Below are positions 36,706-46,456 of a DNA stretch of 64,000 bases, piece after piece. The DNA is taken from assembly GCF_001422885.1 (NCBI RefSeq), contig NZ_LMMZ01000002.1:113550-177549 (forward strand). The letters run 5' to 3'. Position 1 is the stretch's first letter. Each line of letters opens with the position of its first letter. The notes under the pieces were generated by a model. That model saw only the letters and a program-made list of their open reading frames with translations, was not told the DNA's origin and did not search any database. The stretch is from Methylobacterium sp. Leaf104 (GTDB lineage Bacteria > Pseudomonadota > Alphaproteobacteria > Rhizobiales > Beijerinckiaceae). The position numbers and the translations under genes are program-made.

Positions 36706-37089
36706 GGCGCCCTCGCCCCACGGCATCCGGCGTCCCGGACGGCAGGCATACCCCCGGAGAGCAATCCTGGCCCGGAAGCCGGTCCGACGGCCGCCCCGGC
36801 CCCCGGTTCGGCCCCCGAAACGCCGTTCGCATAAGATATATTATGGAACCTAGGGCCGTGGATCAGGGGCAGGGGACCCGTGCTCACGAACGGTTCACCC
36901 ATTCCCGTCACGGCGTATTCATGCAATCTCCACACCGCCGATTCACGCAACCGACAGTTCCCGGGCACGGAACGGCCACCGTTGGTGCTAAACCGCTGGC
37001 GGATGTCACAATTCCTCCCCATAATACATGATACCGGGCGCCGTCCGAGCGGATGCCCGTCCGAATCGATCCTCTCCAAAGCGAACGCG
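36706..37089. other. Intergenic region before the SGNH hydrolase gene
   Basis: 384 bp without a supported gene. Two AT-rich islands (about 36828-36850 and 37010-37030) stand out and are candidate promoter cores. A direct repeat ATTCATGCAA / ATTCACGCAA occurs at 36917-36926 and 36941-36950, 24 bp apart. The hydrolase frame is open upstream to 36880 but that stretch has no signal-peptide character. Confidence 0.45.
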
Positions 37090-37953
37090 ATGCCGATTTT
37101 TGCGCGCCCCTCCGCAGCCTTGAGCCTGGCCATGCTGGCCCTCGGATCCGCCTCGCTCGCCGTCGGCCTGCCGGCCCGGGCGCAGGCCGAGCCGCAGCGG
37201 ACCGCCCTGGTGCAGCAGCCCCAGGCCGCCGCGGCGGAGCCTTCGGCCCGACCGGTCGTCCGGACGGCGATCCCGCGCCGGGCCCTCGCCCGCCTTCCCC
37301 GCCTCGCCGGCCTCATCGCCCAGGGCCAGGCCATCCGCATCGTGGCCTTCGGCTCGTCCTCGACCGAGGGCTCCGGCGCCTCCTCGCCGGCCACCACCTA
37401 CCCGGCCCAGCTCCAGCGCGACCTCGCGGCCCGGCTGAGCGTGATGGGTGCGGAGCATTCCTCCGTCACGGTGCTGAACCGCGGCAAGGGCGGCGACGAT
37501 TCCGAGGCCATGGCCCGGCGGCTGGAGCACGACGTGCTCGCCGACAAGCCGGACCTCGTGATCTGGCAGACCGGCAGCAACGACCCGATGAGCGGCGTCA
37601 GCGTCGAGCGCTTCGCCGAGCTCACCCGGGCCGGCATCCTCGCCATGCGGGCCACCGGGGCCGACGTGGTCCTGATGGACCAGCAATGGTGCAAGAAGCT
37701 CTCGACCACCGACGGGGCCGAGGCCTACGGGGCCGCCCTGCACGCCATCGCCACCGAGCTCAACGTGCCGGTGATCCGCCGCAACGCGATGATGCGGGCC
37801 TGGGCCGCGCAGGGGCTGCTGACCCCGACCCAGATGATCGGCCCCGACGGGCTGCACATGACCGATGCCGGCTACGACCGCCTGGCCCGGGCCGCCACCG
37901 CGCAGCTCCTGGCCAATGCGGGCCTGCCGCAGGATTCCGGCACCCAGAACTGA
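37090..37953 (+). CDS. Exported SGNH/GDSL-type hydrolase
   Basis: A 287-residue protein with a signal peptide (about 1-34, ending ARAQAEP). The SGNH blocks are in order: FGSSSTEGSG (nucleophile Ser), RGKGGDDS (Gly), TGSNDPMS (Asn) and PDGLHMTDAGYDR (catalytic Asp-His). It is probably a periplasmic esterase or acetyl-hydrolase acting on polysaccharide or lipid esters; substrate unknown. The ATG at 37090 places the signal peptide at the N-terminus. It stands alone, followed by a convergent MBL hydrolase gene. Confidence 0.85.
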   Translation: MPIFARPSAALSLAMLALGSASLAVGLPARAQAEPQRTALVQQPQAAAAEPSARPVVRTAIPRRALARLPRLAGLIAQGQAIRIVAFGSSSTEGSGASSPATTYPAQLQRDLAARLSVMGAEHSSVTVLNRGKGGDDSEAMARRLEHDVLADKPDLVIWQTGSNDPMSGVSVERFAELTRAGILAMRATGADVVLMDQQWCKKLSTTDGAEAYGAALHAIATELNVPVIRRNAMMRAWAAQGLLTPTQMIGPDGLHMTDAGYDRLARAATAQLLANAGLPQDSGTQN

Positions 37954-37998
37954 GGCCGGACCGGGGAGGCGGCCGGACCGCCCTCCTCCGCGCGCCGC

Positions 37999-38805
37999 TC
38001 ACGGATCCAGCGTGACGCTCAGGCCGTCATAGGCCGGCACGACGTTCGGCGGCAGCTTGGCCGCCAGGGTCGCGTAGTCGAGATCCGTGTGCAGGTTCGT
38101 CAGGATGGCCCGGCGCGGGCGCACCGTCTCGATCAGCGCCAGGGCATCCGAGACCGAGTAATGCGTCGGGTGCGGGGTCTCCCGCAGGGCGTCGATGATC
38201 AGCAGGTCGAGGCCGTGCAGCCGCGCCTGCGACGCCTCCGGCATCAGGCTGACGTCGGGCGCGTAGGCCGCCGGGCCGAAGCGGAAGCCGAGGGCCGCCT
38301 CGTTGCCGTGCTCCATGCCGAAGGGCAGGGCCGTGACCGCGCCGCCCGGCCCCTCCACCACCGTCGTCTCCCCGTCCGCCAGGTCGTGCATGTCGAGGAT
38401 CGGCGGATACTCGCTGCCGGGGGGCGTCTCGAAGCAGTAGCCGAACCGCGCCTCCAGGAGGCTGCGCGTCCGGGCATCGGCGAAGACCGGGATGCGCCGG
38501 CGCATGTGGATCACCAAGGCGCGCACGTCGTCGATGCCGTGGGTGTGGTCGGCATGGGCGTGGGTGAACAGGATCGCGTCGAGGCGCTGGACCGCCGCGT
38601 CGAGCAATTGCTCGCGCAGGTCCGGCGCGGTGTCGACGAGGAGGGTGGTGGGCGCCCCGGCATCGCCCTGCCGTTCCACCAGGAGCGAGCAGCGCCGGCG
38701 CCGGTTGCGCGCCTCCCGGGGGTCGCAGGCGCCCCAGCCGTAGCCCACGCGGGGCACCCCGCCGGATGAGCCGCAGCCGAGGATCGTCAATCGCAATGCG
38801 CCCAT
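37999..38805 (-). CDS. MBL-fold metallo-hydrolase (PhnP-like)
   Basis: A 268-residue binuclear-metal hydrolase. The metal motif THAHADHTHGIDDVR carries HxHxDH; later ligands lie in MEHGNEAALGF and LTNLHTDLDY. The Cys-containing stretch WGACDPREARNRRRRCSLLV resembles the PhnP zinc site. PhnP hydrolyses cyclic phosphodiesters, so a phosphodiesterase is likely. Start ATG 38805 has GGAGG five bases upstream; a GTG two codons earlier is possible. Last gene of the minus-strand run metG-tatD-MBL, following tatD after 71 nt. Confidence 0.87.
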   Translation of the reverse strand: MGALRLTILGCGSSGGVPRVGYGWGACDPREARNRRRRCSLLVERQGDAGAPTTLLVDTAPDLREQLLDAAVQRLDAILFTHAHADHTHGIDDVRALVIHMRRRIPVFADARTRSLLEARFGYCFETPPGSEYPPILDMHDLADGETTVVEGPGGAVTALPFGMEHGNEAALGFRFGPAAYAPDVSLMPEASQARLHGLDLLIIDALRETPHPTHYSVSDALALIETVRPRRAILTNLHTDLDYATLAAKLPPNVVPAYDGLSVTLDP

Positions 38806-38876
38806 CGGCACCTCCGCCCCCGTTGGTACCGGAGGGGGCCCGGGCCTGTCACGCCCGATCCGGCCCCCTCCCCGGC

Positions 38877-39656
38877 TCAGGCCGCGGCCTTGTGGAACAG
38901 GCGGTGGAAATTGGCCGTCGTCAGCGCGGCGAAGTCCGCCACATCCATCTCGAGGGTCTGGGCGAGGGAGCGGGCAGTGTCCGCCGTGTAGGCCGGTTCG
39001 TTGGTGCGTCCGCGATGCGGCTCGGGCGCCAGGAAGGGGGCGTCGGTCTCCACCAGGAGACGGTCGGGCGGCACCGACCGGGCGATCGCCCGCAGGTCGT
39101 GGGAGCGCCGGAAGGTGACGATGCCGGAGAAGGACACGCAGAAGCCGAGCGCGACGCCGACCTCGGCGAGGCGGGCGCCCGACGAGAAGCAGTGCAGGAC
39201 GGCCGTGAAGGCGCCGCGCGCCATCTCGTCGACCAGGATGGCCTCCATCTCCGCATCGGCGTCGCGGGAATGGATGACCAGCGGCAGGCCGGTCTCGCGG
39301 GCGGCCGCGATGTGGCGGCGGAAGACCCGCTCCTGCACCGCCTCGGGGGCGGCGTTGTCGTAGTGGAAGTCGAGGCCCGACTCGCCGATGCCGACGCAGC
39401 GGGGGTGGTGCGTGCGCGCCACGATGGCCTCGGTCGGCACGTCGGGCTCAGTCCCCGCCCCGTCCGGATGGGTGCCGACGGTGTGCCAGATCTCCGGGTT
39501 GGCCTCGGACAGGGCCTCGTAGGTCCGGGCCTTGGCGACCCGCGTGGAGATGGTCAGCATCCGGGTCACGCCGGCGGCGCGGGCCCGGGCGATGACGTTG
39601 GGCAGATCCTCCGAAAAATTCGGAAAATCGAGGTGGCAGTGGCTGTCGACCAGCAT
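38877..39656 (-). CDS. TatD-family metal-dependent hydrolase
   Basis: A 259-residue TIM-barrel deoxyribonuclease-type hydrolase. Metal ligands appear as HCHLDF (residues 6-11), GESGLDFHYD (Glu), VIHSRDAD (His), LHCFSSGA (His) and VETDAPFLAPEPHRG (Asp). TatD enzymes trim 3' DNA ends and help repair; the YcfH-type gene by metG and holB is the usual bacterial arrangement. The ATG at 39656 begins MLVDSHCHLD. It follows metG by about 80 nt. Confidence 0.92.
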   Translation of the reverse strand: MLVDSHCHLDFPNFSEDLPNVIARARAAGVTRMLTISTRVAKARTYEALSEANPEIWHTVGTHPDGAGTEPDVPTEAIVARTHHPRCVGIGESGLDFHYDNAAPEAVQERVFRRHIAAARETGLPLVIHSRDADAEMEAILVDEMARGAFTAVLHCFSSGARLAEVGVALGFCVSFSGIVTFRRSHDLRAIARSVPPDRLLVETDAPFLAPEPHRGRTNEPAYTADTARSLAQTLEMDVADFAALTTANFHRLFHKAAA

Positions 39657-39736
39657 GAGGGGAGACTCGGAAAACGGTGGGGTGGGCAGGACGTCGTGGA
39701 AGTCGCCGGGGAAGTCGCCGCGGTTGACACCGCGGC

Positions 39737-41341
39737 TCACGCCGACGGCGCCTCCGGCTCGACGAAGCGCGGGAACAGGCCGACGGGGGCGGGGAGCGGC
39801 GTGCCGGGCACGAGGCGAGCGCCCTCCCCCACATCGGCCAGTCGGCGCCGGTCCGCCGGAACGGCGAGGAGGTCGAGGAGCCTGGCGCCGGAGCCCGGCA
39901 TGAAGGGCTGCACCAGGATGCCGATGGCCCGCAGGGTCTCGGCCACGACGTAGAGCGAGGCCGCCATCCGGGCCGGATCGGATTTCCGCAGGACCCAGGG
40001 CTTCTGCGCGTCGAAGTAGCGGTCGGCGGCGGTGATCACGGCCCAGATCTCGGCCAGCGCCGTGTGCAGGGCGAGCTTGTCCATCGCCGCCCGCACGGTG
40101 GCGGGCAGCGCGTCGGCCAGGGCCAGCAGCGCCCGGTCGTCCTCCGTGAGGACGCCGTGTTCGGGAACCGTCCCGGACAGGTTCTTGGCGATCATCGAGA
40201 GCGAGCGCTGGGCGAGGTTGCCGAGGCCGTTCGAGAGGTCCGCCGTGTAGCGGGTGATGATCGCCTCGTGGCTGTAGTTGCCGTCGCCGCCGAAGGGCAC
40301 CTCGCGCAGCACGAAGTGGCGCACCGCGTCGACCCCGTAGGTCGCGATCAGGTCCATCGGGTCGACGACGTTGCCGAGCGACTTCGACATCTTCTCGCCC
40401 TTGGAGAGCAGGAAGCCGTGACCGAAGACGCGCTTGGGCAGGGCCAGGCCGGCCGACATCAGGAAGGCCGGCCAGTACACCGCGTGGAAGCGGACGATGT
40501 CCTTGCCGATGACGTGCAGGTCCATCGGCCAGAATGCCCGGCGCGGATCGGCGTCGTCGGGAAAGCCCGTGACGGTGAGGTAGTTCGTCAGGGCATCGAC
40601 CCAGACATACATGACGTGGTCGGGATGGCCCGGCACCGGCACGCCCCAGTCGAAATTGGTGCGGCTCACCGAGAAGTCCTTGAGGCCGGAGCGGACGAAG
40701 CTCGCGATCTCGTTGCGCCGGGTCTCGGGGCCGATGAAGTCGGGCTGGGCCTCGTAGAGGGCGAGGAGCCGGTCCTGGTAGGCCGAGAGCCGGAACAGGA
40801 AGTTCTCCTCCTCCATCCAGGTCACCGGCGTGCCGGTGGCCTTGGCCACGGGCACGCCGTCGGGACCGGTCTCGAGCTCGTCCTCGGCGTAGTAGGCCTC
40901 GTCGCGCACCGAGTACCAGCCGGCATATTTCGACAGGTAGAGGTCGCCGTTGGCCTCCATCCGGCGCCACAATTCCTGGGCGGCGGCATAGTGCGCGGGC
41001 TCGGTGGTGCGGATGAAGCGGTCGTGGCTGCAGCCCAGGGCCTCGGCCATGGCGCGGAAGCGCGCGGACATGTCGTCGACGAGTTCGCGCGGGGTGATCC
41101 CCGCCTTGGCGGCCGTCTGCTGGATCTTGACGCCGTGCTCGTCGGTGCCGGTGGAGAACAGCACGTCGTAGCCGTCGAGGCGCTTGAAGCGGGCGATCGC
41201 GTCCGTGGCGATCACCTCGTAGGCGTGGCCGATATGCGGCGCGCCGTTGGGATAGGAGATCGCGGTGGAGAGACCGAAGGTCTTCTCGGTTGCCGGGTCG
41301 GTGGCGGTCACGTCGAGGGATTCCCCGGATGCAGGGTTCAC
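39737..41341 (-). CDS. metG: Methionine--tRNA ligase
   Basis: A 534-residue class I synthetase charging tRNA-Met. HIGH is present as [20 protein letters not shown] and KMSKS as [15 protein letters not shown]. It is the short form without the C-terminal tRNA-binding dimerisation domain, and the zinc-knuckle Cys pairs are missing, as usual for the alphaproteobacterial type. The start is GTG at 41341; no ATG occurs before the catalytic fold, though a GTG ten codons later is possible. It follows holB after 61 nt on the same strand. Confidence 0.95.
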   Translation of the reverse strand: MNPASGESLDVTATDPATEKTFGLSTAISYPNGAPHIGHAYEVIATDAIARFKRLDGYDVLFSTGTDEHGVKIQQTAAKAGITPRELVDDMSARFRAMAEALGCSHDRFIRTTEPAHYAAAQELWRRMEANGDLYLSKYAGWYSVRDEAYYAEDELETGPDGVPVAKATGTPVTWMEEENFLFRLSAYQDRLLALYEAQPDFIGPETRRNEIASFVRSGLKDFSVSRTNFDWGVPVPGHPDHVMYVWVDALTNYLTVTGFPDDADPRRAFWPMDLHVIGKDIVRFHAVYWPAFLMSAGLALPKRVFGHGFLLSKGEKMSKSLGNVVDPMDLIATYGVDAVRHFVLREVPFGGDGNYSHEAIITRYTADLSNGLGNLAQRSLSMIAKNLSGTVPEHGVLTEDDRALLALADALPATVRAAMDKLALHTALAEIWAVITAADRYFDAQKPWVLRKSDPARMAASLYVVAETLRAIGILVQPFMPGSGARLLDLLAVPADRRRLADVGEGARLVPGTPLPAPVGLFPRFVEPEAPSA

Positions 41342-41402
41342 AGGATCAGGCCCCAGAATCGGGTCCTGGGATCACAGGACGGCGGGAGTCTACCATGCCG
41401 CG

Positions 41403-42467
41403 TCAGGCGGCGTCGCGGAGCGCGCCGGCCAGGTCGCCGAACAGGGACAGGACCAGCGGCCGGCGGTCGAGATTGTAGGTCGCGGCCTCCCGCGCGGCGC
41501 GGGCGATCTTGTCACACACCTCGACCAGGGCCGCAAGGCGGGCGGGCGGCGCGTGCCGGCGCCGGTCGAGCTCGGCCGAGACGAAGCGGAACACCGTGTC
41601 GAGGCTGGCCGAAAAGAGCTCGTCGGATTCCCGTGCCGAGAGTTTCTCGGCCAGCGCCAGGATGCGGCGCCAGTCCGGATGGTCGAGGCGGGCGAGCAGG
41701 GTCTCGACCTCCGCGACGAGGCCGGCCCGGGCGGGGTCGAGCAGGGCGACGGCCTCGGCGACCGAGCCCTCCGCGAGCTGTGCCGCCCGGGCGAGCGCCT
41801 CCGGGGCGGGCTGCACGAAGGGCGGGGCGAAGCCGCCGATCACCCGCGCCACCTCGGCCTGCGCGAGCGGGCGCAGGGTCAGGGCCCGGCAGCGCGAACG
41901 GATGGTCGGCAGGAGCCGCCCCGGCGCGTGGCTGACGATGAGGAACAGGCAGCGGGGCGGGGGCTCCTCCACCATCTTGAGGAGCGCGTTGGCGCTGTTG
42001 GCGTTGAGGTCCTCGGCACTGTCGACGATGCAGATGCGGTAGCCCGCATTGCCGGCGGTGGAGCCGAACAGCGCGAGAGCGCCGCGGGCCGCATCCACCG
42101 AGATCCGGGTCGCCAGGGTCTTGGCGTTGGGGGGCCGGGTCCGGCGCAGGGCCACGAGGTTGGGATGCGACAGGGCCGCGACCTGGCGCGCCGCCGGATG
42201 GCCCGGATCGACGGCGAGGCTCGCGGGTGCGCCCTGCGCCGCCGGGTTGGCGATGAGCCAGCGGGCGACCCGGTAGGCCAGCGTCGCCTTGCCGATGCCG
42301 CGCGGGCCGCCGATGAGCCAGGCGTGGTGCAGGCGCCCCGCGGCGATCGCCTCGACGAAGGCGGCCTCGGCCTCGGCATGGCCGACGAGGTCGGCCTGCT
42401 CGCGCGGGCGCGGGACCTCGGTCAGGTCGCCGGGCTCGACATCCTCGGGCGCGCGCTCAGGCCGCAT
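41403..42467 (-). CDS. holB: DNA polymerase III subunit delta'
   Basis: A 354-residue clamp-loader subunit. The Walker A region is GGPRGIGKATLAY and the DEAD-box equivalent VDSAEDLNANSANALLKMVE, followed by EEPPPRCLFLIVSH and the SRC motif RSRCRALTLRPL. The usual zinc-binding Cys set between Walker A and B is absent; in most alphaproteobacteria it is reduced, so this need not be abnormal. ATG 42467 overlaps the end of tmk by 11 bp, indicating translational coupling. Confidence 0.9.
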   Translation of the reverse strand: MRPERAPEDVEPGDLTEVPRPREQADLVGHAEAEAAFVEAIAAGRLHHAWLIGGPRGIGKATLAYRVARWLIANPAAQGAPASLAVDPGHPAARQVAALSHPNLVALRRTRPPNAKTLATRISVDAARGALALFGSTAGNAGYRICIVDSAEDLNANSANALLKMVEEPPPRCLFLIVSHAPGRLLPTIRSRCRALTLRPLAQAEVARVIGGFAPPFVQPAPEALARAAQLAEGSVAEAVALLDPARAGLVAEVETLLARLDHPDWRRILALAEKLSARESDELFSASLDTVFRFVSAELDRRRHAPPARLAALVEVCDKIARAAREAATYNLDRRPLVLSLFGDLAGALRDAA

Positions 42468-43206
42468 CGCCGTGCTCCGTCCCGGGGCGGTCGTCGCTCC
42501 GGCCATGAGCCTGCGCAGGCAGCAGTCCGGCCTGCGCAGGCCGCAGCCCGGGCAGGCGCTCGGCCACCGCGGCGCGGATCGCGGCCTCGACGGCATCGGC
42601 GGGCAGGGCGGCGTCGACGATCGCGCAGCGCCCGGGCTCCTCTGCCGCGATGGCGAGGAAGGCGTTGCGCAGGCGGGCATGGAAGGCGAGGGCCTCGGCC
42701 TCGAAGCGGTCGACCGCACCGTCGGACCCCGCGTCGCGGCGCGCCCGCGCGCGGGCGAGCCCGAGTTCCGGGTCGCAGTCGAGGATCAGGGTCAGGTCGG
42801 GACGGGTCGGGCCGACGACGACGCCCTCGAGGGCGCGCAGGGCGGCCGGGTCGAGGCCGCCGGCCGCGCCCTGGTAGGCCCGGGTCGAGTCGGCGAAGCG
42901 GTCGCAGAGCACGATCTCGCCCCGCGCCAGCGCCGGGCGGATCAGGGTGTCGAGGTGGTCGATCCGGGCGGCGGAGAACAGCAGCGCCTCGGCGAAGGGG
43001 CCGTAGGGCTTGGCCAGCCCCGCGAGCAGCGCCTCGCGGATGCGCTCGGCCTTGGCCGAGCCGCCGGGCTCGCGCGTCGTCAGCACGGGACGGCCGGATT
43101 CCAGCCGGAGTCGCGCGGCGAGGCGGCGGATCTGCGTCGACTTGCCGGTCCCCTCCCCGCCCTCGAAGGTGATGAAGGTCCCTCCCCGCGTCCCGGGCGC
43201 CGTCAC
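42457..43206 (-). CDS. tmk: Thymidylate kinase
   Basis: A 249-residue kinase phosphorylating dTMP. P-loop FEGGEGTGKSTQ is at about 15-26, the DR-x motif LCDRFADSTRAYQG and a LID region with Arg-rich ARARARRDAG follow. The start is GTG at 43206, overlapping the dacF stop as GTGA. The C-terminus is about 35 residues longer than E. coli Tmk and is Ala/Gly/Arg-rich; its end overlaps the holB start. Second gene of the dacF-tmk-holB chain. Confidence 0.93.
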   Translation of the reverse strand: MTAPGTRGGTFITFEGGEGTGKSTQIRRLAARLRLESGRPVLTTREPGGSAKAERIREALLAGLAKPYGPFAEALLFSAARIDHLDTLIRPALARGEIVLCDRFADSTRAYQGAAGGLDPAALRALEGVVVGPTRPDLTLILDCDPELGLARARARRDAGSDGAVDRFEAEALAFHARLRNAFLAIAAEEPGRCAIVDAALPADAVEAAIRAAVAERLPGLRPAQAGLLPAQAHGRSDDRPGTEHGDAA

Positions 43207-44429
43207 GACTTCGCGCCGGCCTTCTCGAACGCCTTGCGGAACAGGCCGGTGCCGACCTCCCAGGCCGCGTCGAGTGCCCGCTGCGGGAGGGTGCCGGCCT
43301 CCACGGTGTCGCCGGCATAGAGGGGCTGGTCGAGGGCCTGGGTGTCGCCGCGGGTGATGCGCAGGCGGCCGACCTCGCGGCCCTGCTCCACCGGGGCGAC
43401 GAGGGGCCCCTGGTAGACCACCCGGGCGGTGATCTTGTCGCCGGAGCCGCGCGGCAGCAGCACGCGCACGGCCTTCCTGGCGACGAGGGGCACGCTGCCG
43501 GCCGCGCCGCCATACACCGAGGCCTCCGCCACGGTCTCGCCGGCGCCGAAGACCTGGCGCGGCTCGAAGGCACGGAAGCCCCATTCCATCAGCTTGCGCG
43601 ATTCCGCCGCCCGGTCGCGGGCGGTCTTGAGGCCGCTCACCACCATGATCAGGCGCTGCCCGTTCTGCACCGCCGAGCCGGTCAGGCCGTAGCCGGATTC
43701 CTCGAGGTAGCCGGTCTTCAGCCCATCGGCGCCGATGTCGAGGGTGAGCAGCGGATTGCGGTTCTGCTGCTTGATCTTGTTCCAGGTGAACTCGCGCTCG
43801 GCGAAGATCTTGTACAGGTCCGGGTAGGTCTCGATCAGGTGCAGGGCGAGCTTGGCGAGGTCGCGCGCGGTCACCTTCTGGTCGGGGGCCGAGTAGCCGG
43901 TCGCGTTGCGGAAGGTCGAGCGCGTCAGGCCGATCTCCCGGGCCCGGGCCGTCATCATGCGCCCGAAATTCTCCTCCGAGCCGGCGATGCCCTCGCCGAT
44001 GGCGATGGCGGCATCGTTGCCCGACTGCACGATGAGGCCGCGCAGCAGGTCGGACAGCTTGATGCGGCTGTTGAGCTGGGCGAACATCGAGGAGCCGCCG
44101 CCCCCCGCCCCGCCCCGGCGCCAGGCGTCCTCGGTGATCTGGAACTCCGAGTCCATGGTGAGCCGGCCCTGCCGGATCTCGTTGAACACGATCTCGGTGG
44201 TCATCAGCTTGGCCATGCTGGCCGGGGAGAAGAGCTCGTCGGCACCCTTCTCGAACAGCACCGAACCGGAATCGGCATCGATCAGGATCGCGTGGGGTGC
44301 CGCCGTCTGGAAGCTCTGGGCCAGGGCCGAGCCCGCCGCGAACAGGCTCAGGGCCGCGGCCAGCACCAGACCCGACACCGCCGCGCGCGCCGATCCGGTC
44401 CGACCCGCGAGGACCACTCTCACACTCAT
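43203..44429 (-). CDS. dacF: D-alanyl-D-alanine carboxypeptidase (PBP5/6, DacF-like)
   Basis: A 408-residue serine-type peptidase that removes the terminal D-Ala from peptidoglycan stems. A signal peptide (about 1-38, ending GSALAQS) is followed by SxxK as FSPASMAKLMT, SxN as VQSGNDAAIA and KTG as GLKTGYLEES. The C-terminal PBP5-type beta domain (about 295-390) and an amphipathic anchor helix (RALDAAWEVGTGLFRKAFEK) complete it. The ATG at 44429 gives the signal peptide. Its stop is coupled to tmk. Confidence 0.94.
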   Translation of the reverse strand: MSVRVVLAGRTGSARAAVSGLVLAAALSLFAAGSALAQSFQTAAPHAILIDADSGSVLFEKGADELFSPASMAKLMTTEIVFNEIRQGRLTMDSEFQITEDAWRRGGAGGGGSSMFAQLNSRIKLSDLLRGLIVQSGNDAAIAIGEGIAGSEENFGRMMTARAREIGLTRSTFRNATGYSAPDQKVTARDLAKLALHLIETYPDLYKIFAEREFTWNKIKQQNRNPLLTLDIGADGLKTGYLEESGYGLTGSAVQNGQRLIMVVSGLKTARDRAAESRKLMEWGFRAFEPRQVFGAGETVAEASVYGGAAGSVPLVARKAVRVLLPRGSGDKITARVVYQGPLVAPVEQGREVGRLRITRGDTQALDQPLYAGDTVEAGTLPQRALDAAWEVGTGLFRKAFEKAGAKS

Positions 44430-44581
44430 ACCCTGTCTCACGCCCTGCCTCACGCCGACCCGCGCAGCGCCCCCACGATCAAGCGTGACGTTACAGGCAT
44501 TCGCCGCCGAGATCGAACGCAAATCACGCGGGATTCCCATCGCGCGTCGATGCGTCCTGCCGGCCACGGGCACCCCGCGGG

Positions 44582-46093
44582 TCAGCGGGCCTCCGCGAAT
44601 TGGGCGCGGGTCCGGGCCGGGGCCTTGGCCGCGACGGCCGTGCGCGCCGCGGCGGGAGCCTTGGACGACGCGGCGGCCTTGGCCGCGCCAGCCGACTTGC
44701 CGAGGTCGGTGGACTTGCCGAGGTCGGCCGACTTGCCGAGGTCGGCCGACCGGCCGGAGGGCACGGCTTTCGCGACCAGCACGGGCTTGGCGGCCGGTAC
44801 GGGCTTGGCGAGCGGCCCGGGCTTGGCGCCCGTCGGCGCCTGGGCGGCCATGCGGGGGGCGGGCTGCGCCCCCGCCCGGGCCGGGGAGACGTCGGCCGCC
44901 AGCCTGGCGAGGGAGGCCTTCGAGGCCGGCGCTCCCGGGGTCGCGGCGAAGCGGGCGGCGGCGCGCGGGTCGGCCTTGGCCGGCATCGCACCGGCCTGAG
45001 CGAATTTCGGCGCGCCCTTGCCGGTCTGCGGCGCCGCGGCGAGGCGGCTCGCGGCGGCGTGCGGCTCGGGCCTCGCCCCGGCGAGCCGCAGCGGCGGCGG
45101 AGTCAGGCTCAGGGGTGCGGGCCGGGCGGCGGCCAGGGTCGGGTGCGGTTCGGACGGGCCGTGCCGCACGGGCCGGAACCCATCGGCCCGCACCGCCGTC
45201 GGCTGCAGGGCGGCCGGGACCGCCACGGTGGCGGCGCTCGCCACCAGGATGGGGGCCGGCTTGACCGGACGGGGGGCCGGAGCCGCCTCGGCCGCCTCGG
45301 CGGCGTTCTCGCCGGCCGACGGCCGGTCGTCGGCCTCCTTGAAGGCCAGGGCCGGGCGGCTCGCCCGGGCGAGGCGCTCCGAGGAGACCTGCGGCGCGTC
45401 CGGGCCGAGATCGGCCAGCATGACCGGCGCCGCGCCGCGGATGGCGGCGGGCTGGCCGTCGGTGCGCAGGGTGGCGAGGAGCTTGCGGTCGTCGCTGCCG
45501 GCGGTGGAAGCCTTGCCGGCATACTCGACGCGCACCCGCGCGGTGCCGCTGCGGCGGAATTCCAGGGCCTCGGCCACCTCCTCGGAGACGTCCATCAGGC
45601 GGTTGGCATGGTAGGGGCCGCGATCGTTCACCCGCACGATCATCGAGTGGCCGTTGGAGAGGTTGGTGACGCGGGCGTAGCTCGGCAGCGGCAGGGTGGG
45701 GTGCGCGGCGGCGATGGAGTGGCGGTCGAACACCTCGCCGTTGGCGGTCATGCGCCCGTGGAAGGCCGAGCCGTACCAGGAGGCGAGGCCCTCGCGGACG
45801 TAGCCCTTGGCATCCTCGCGCGGGACGTAGGTGCGCCCCGCCACCACGTAGGGCTTGCCCGAGAAGCGGCGTCCGCCGCCCTTCGGGATCACGTCGCCCT
45901 CGTTGTAGAGGCGCGGACTGGCCTTCACGCCGTATTTCGGATCGAGGCTGGAGCCGCCGCCGGCGGTCCCGGCGAGCTTCTGCGGGGATTGCGCGCAGTT
46001 GGCGGTGGTGAGCGCCACGGCCGAGACCGCCAGCAGCCGCCAGAGCGGCAGCGGGGCCGCCCCCGGGTGTCCCGGCTTCGTCTTACGCGCCAT
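44582..46093 (-). CDS. rlpA: RlpA-like septal ring lytic transglycosylase with low-complexity tail
   Basis: A 503-residue envelope protein. The N-terminus has a hydrophobic core and a Cys (VALTTANCAQ) suggesting a lipoprotein, though Asn at -1 is not ideal. The double-psi beta-barrel (about 95-185) holds EGLASWYGSAFHGRMTANGE and VRVNDRGPYHANRLMD, with the catalytic Asp. Instead of a SPOR domain, about 300 residues of Ala/Pro/Lys-rich sequence follow, including three S-A-D-L-G-K units. The start is ATG 46093. It is upstream of dacF after a 152-nt gap, both acting on peptidoglycan. Confidence 0.85.
   Translation of the reverse strand: MARKTKPGHPGAAPLPLWRLLAVSAVALTTANCAQSPQKLAGTAGGGSSLDPKYGVKASPRLYNEGDVIPKGGGRRFSGKPYVVAGRTYVPREDAKGYVREGLASWYGSAFHGRMTANGEVFDRHSIAAAHPTLPLPSYARVTNLSNGHSMIVRVNDRGPYHANRLMDVSEEVAEALEFRRSGTARVRVEYAGKASTAGSDDRKLLATLRTDGQPAAIRGAAPVMLADLGPDAPQVSSERLARASRPALAFKEADDRPSAGENAAEAAEAAPAPRPVKPAPILVASAATVAVPAALQPTAVRADGFRPVRHGPSEPHPTLAAARPAPLSLTPPPLRLAGARPEPHAAASRLAAAPQTGKGAPKFAQAGAMPAKADPRAAARFAATPGAPASKASLARLAADVSPARAGAQPAPRMAAQAPTGAKPGPLAKPVPAAKPVLVAKAVPSGRSADLGKSADLGKSTDLGKSAGAAKAAASSKAPAAARTAVAAKAPARTRAQFAEAR
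44694..44747. repeat. 18-bp coding tandem repeat in the rlpA tail
   Basis: Three 18-bp units, GACTTGCCGAGGTCGGTG then GACTTGCCGAGGTCGGCC twice (44694-44711, 44712-44729, 44730-44747). Read on the minus strand they give repeated S-A-D-L-G-K / S-T-D-L-G-K. Confidence 0.85.
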
Positions 46094-46456
46094 CGCGATG
46101 ATCCGCCTCAGCCCCCGCCCCGATCCACACGATACGCTTGAGAGGGACCACCGGCGGGCGAGAGCAGGACCGGATGGGCCCCCGGGAGCGGCGCGCCCCT
46201 CCCGAGACGGGCGAGAATGTCCGGGTGACGTAAAGGAAGGCTGAACGGGATCGGCTTTCGGCGGCCGGACGGAGCGGCGGCGGAGGCGAGGGCCAAGCCT
46301 CGTGCGGCGCACGCGCTGTCTCCGGCAAGCCCCTGAACGATCGGAGACAAAGCGCTTTCGCCGTGATCGCGCCCAGGGTTCGTCCGGTGCGGCGGAAGGC
46401 CGACCCGAAACATCGAGAAACCCCGGCAAATCATTGCCGGGGCTCGGGGTTTCGTC
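46094..46456. other. Region between rlpA start and the RHH gene end
   Basis: 363 bp with no supported gene. It carries the terminator of the parA-RHH unit at its right end and presumably the rlpA promoter. Several open frames cross it but show Arg/Ser/Pro-rich noise and one would start inside the terminator. Confidence 0.5.
46412..46442 (-). terminator. Rho-independent terminator of the parA-RHH unit
   Basis: Stem CCCCGGCAA (46421-46429) with TTGCCGGGG (46434-46442), 9 bp with a 4-nt loop. On the minus strand it is followed by TTTCTC and lies 14 bp after the RHH stop codon. Confidence 0.72.

Noticed and set aside
36880..37089. Longer start for the SGNH hydrolase
   Set aside because: Would hide the signal peptide behind 70 residues without family character.
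46108..46434. 108-residue minus-strand ORF upstream of rlpA
   Set aside because: Starts within the terminator hairpin and is Arg/Pro-rich noise.
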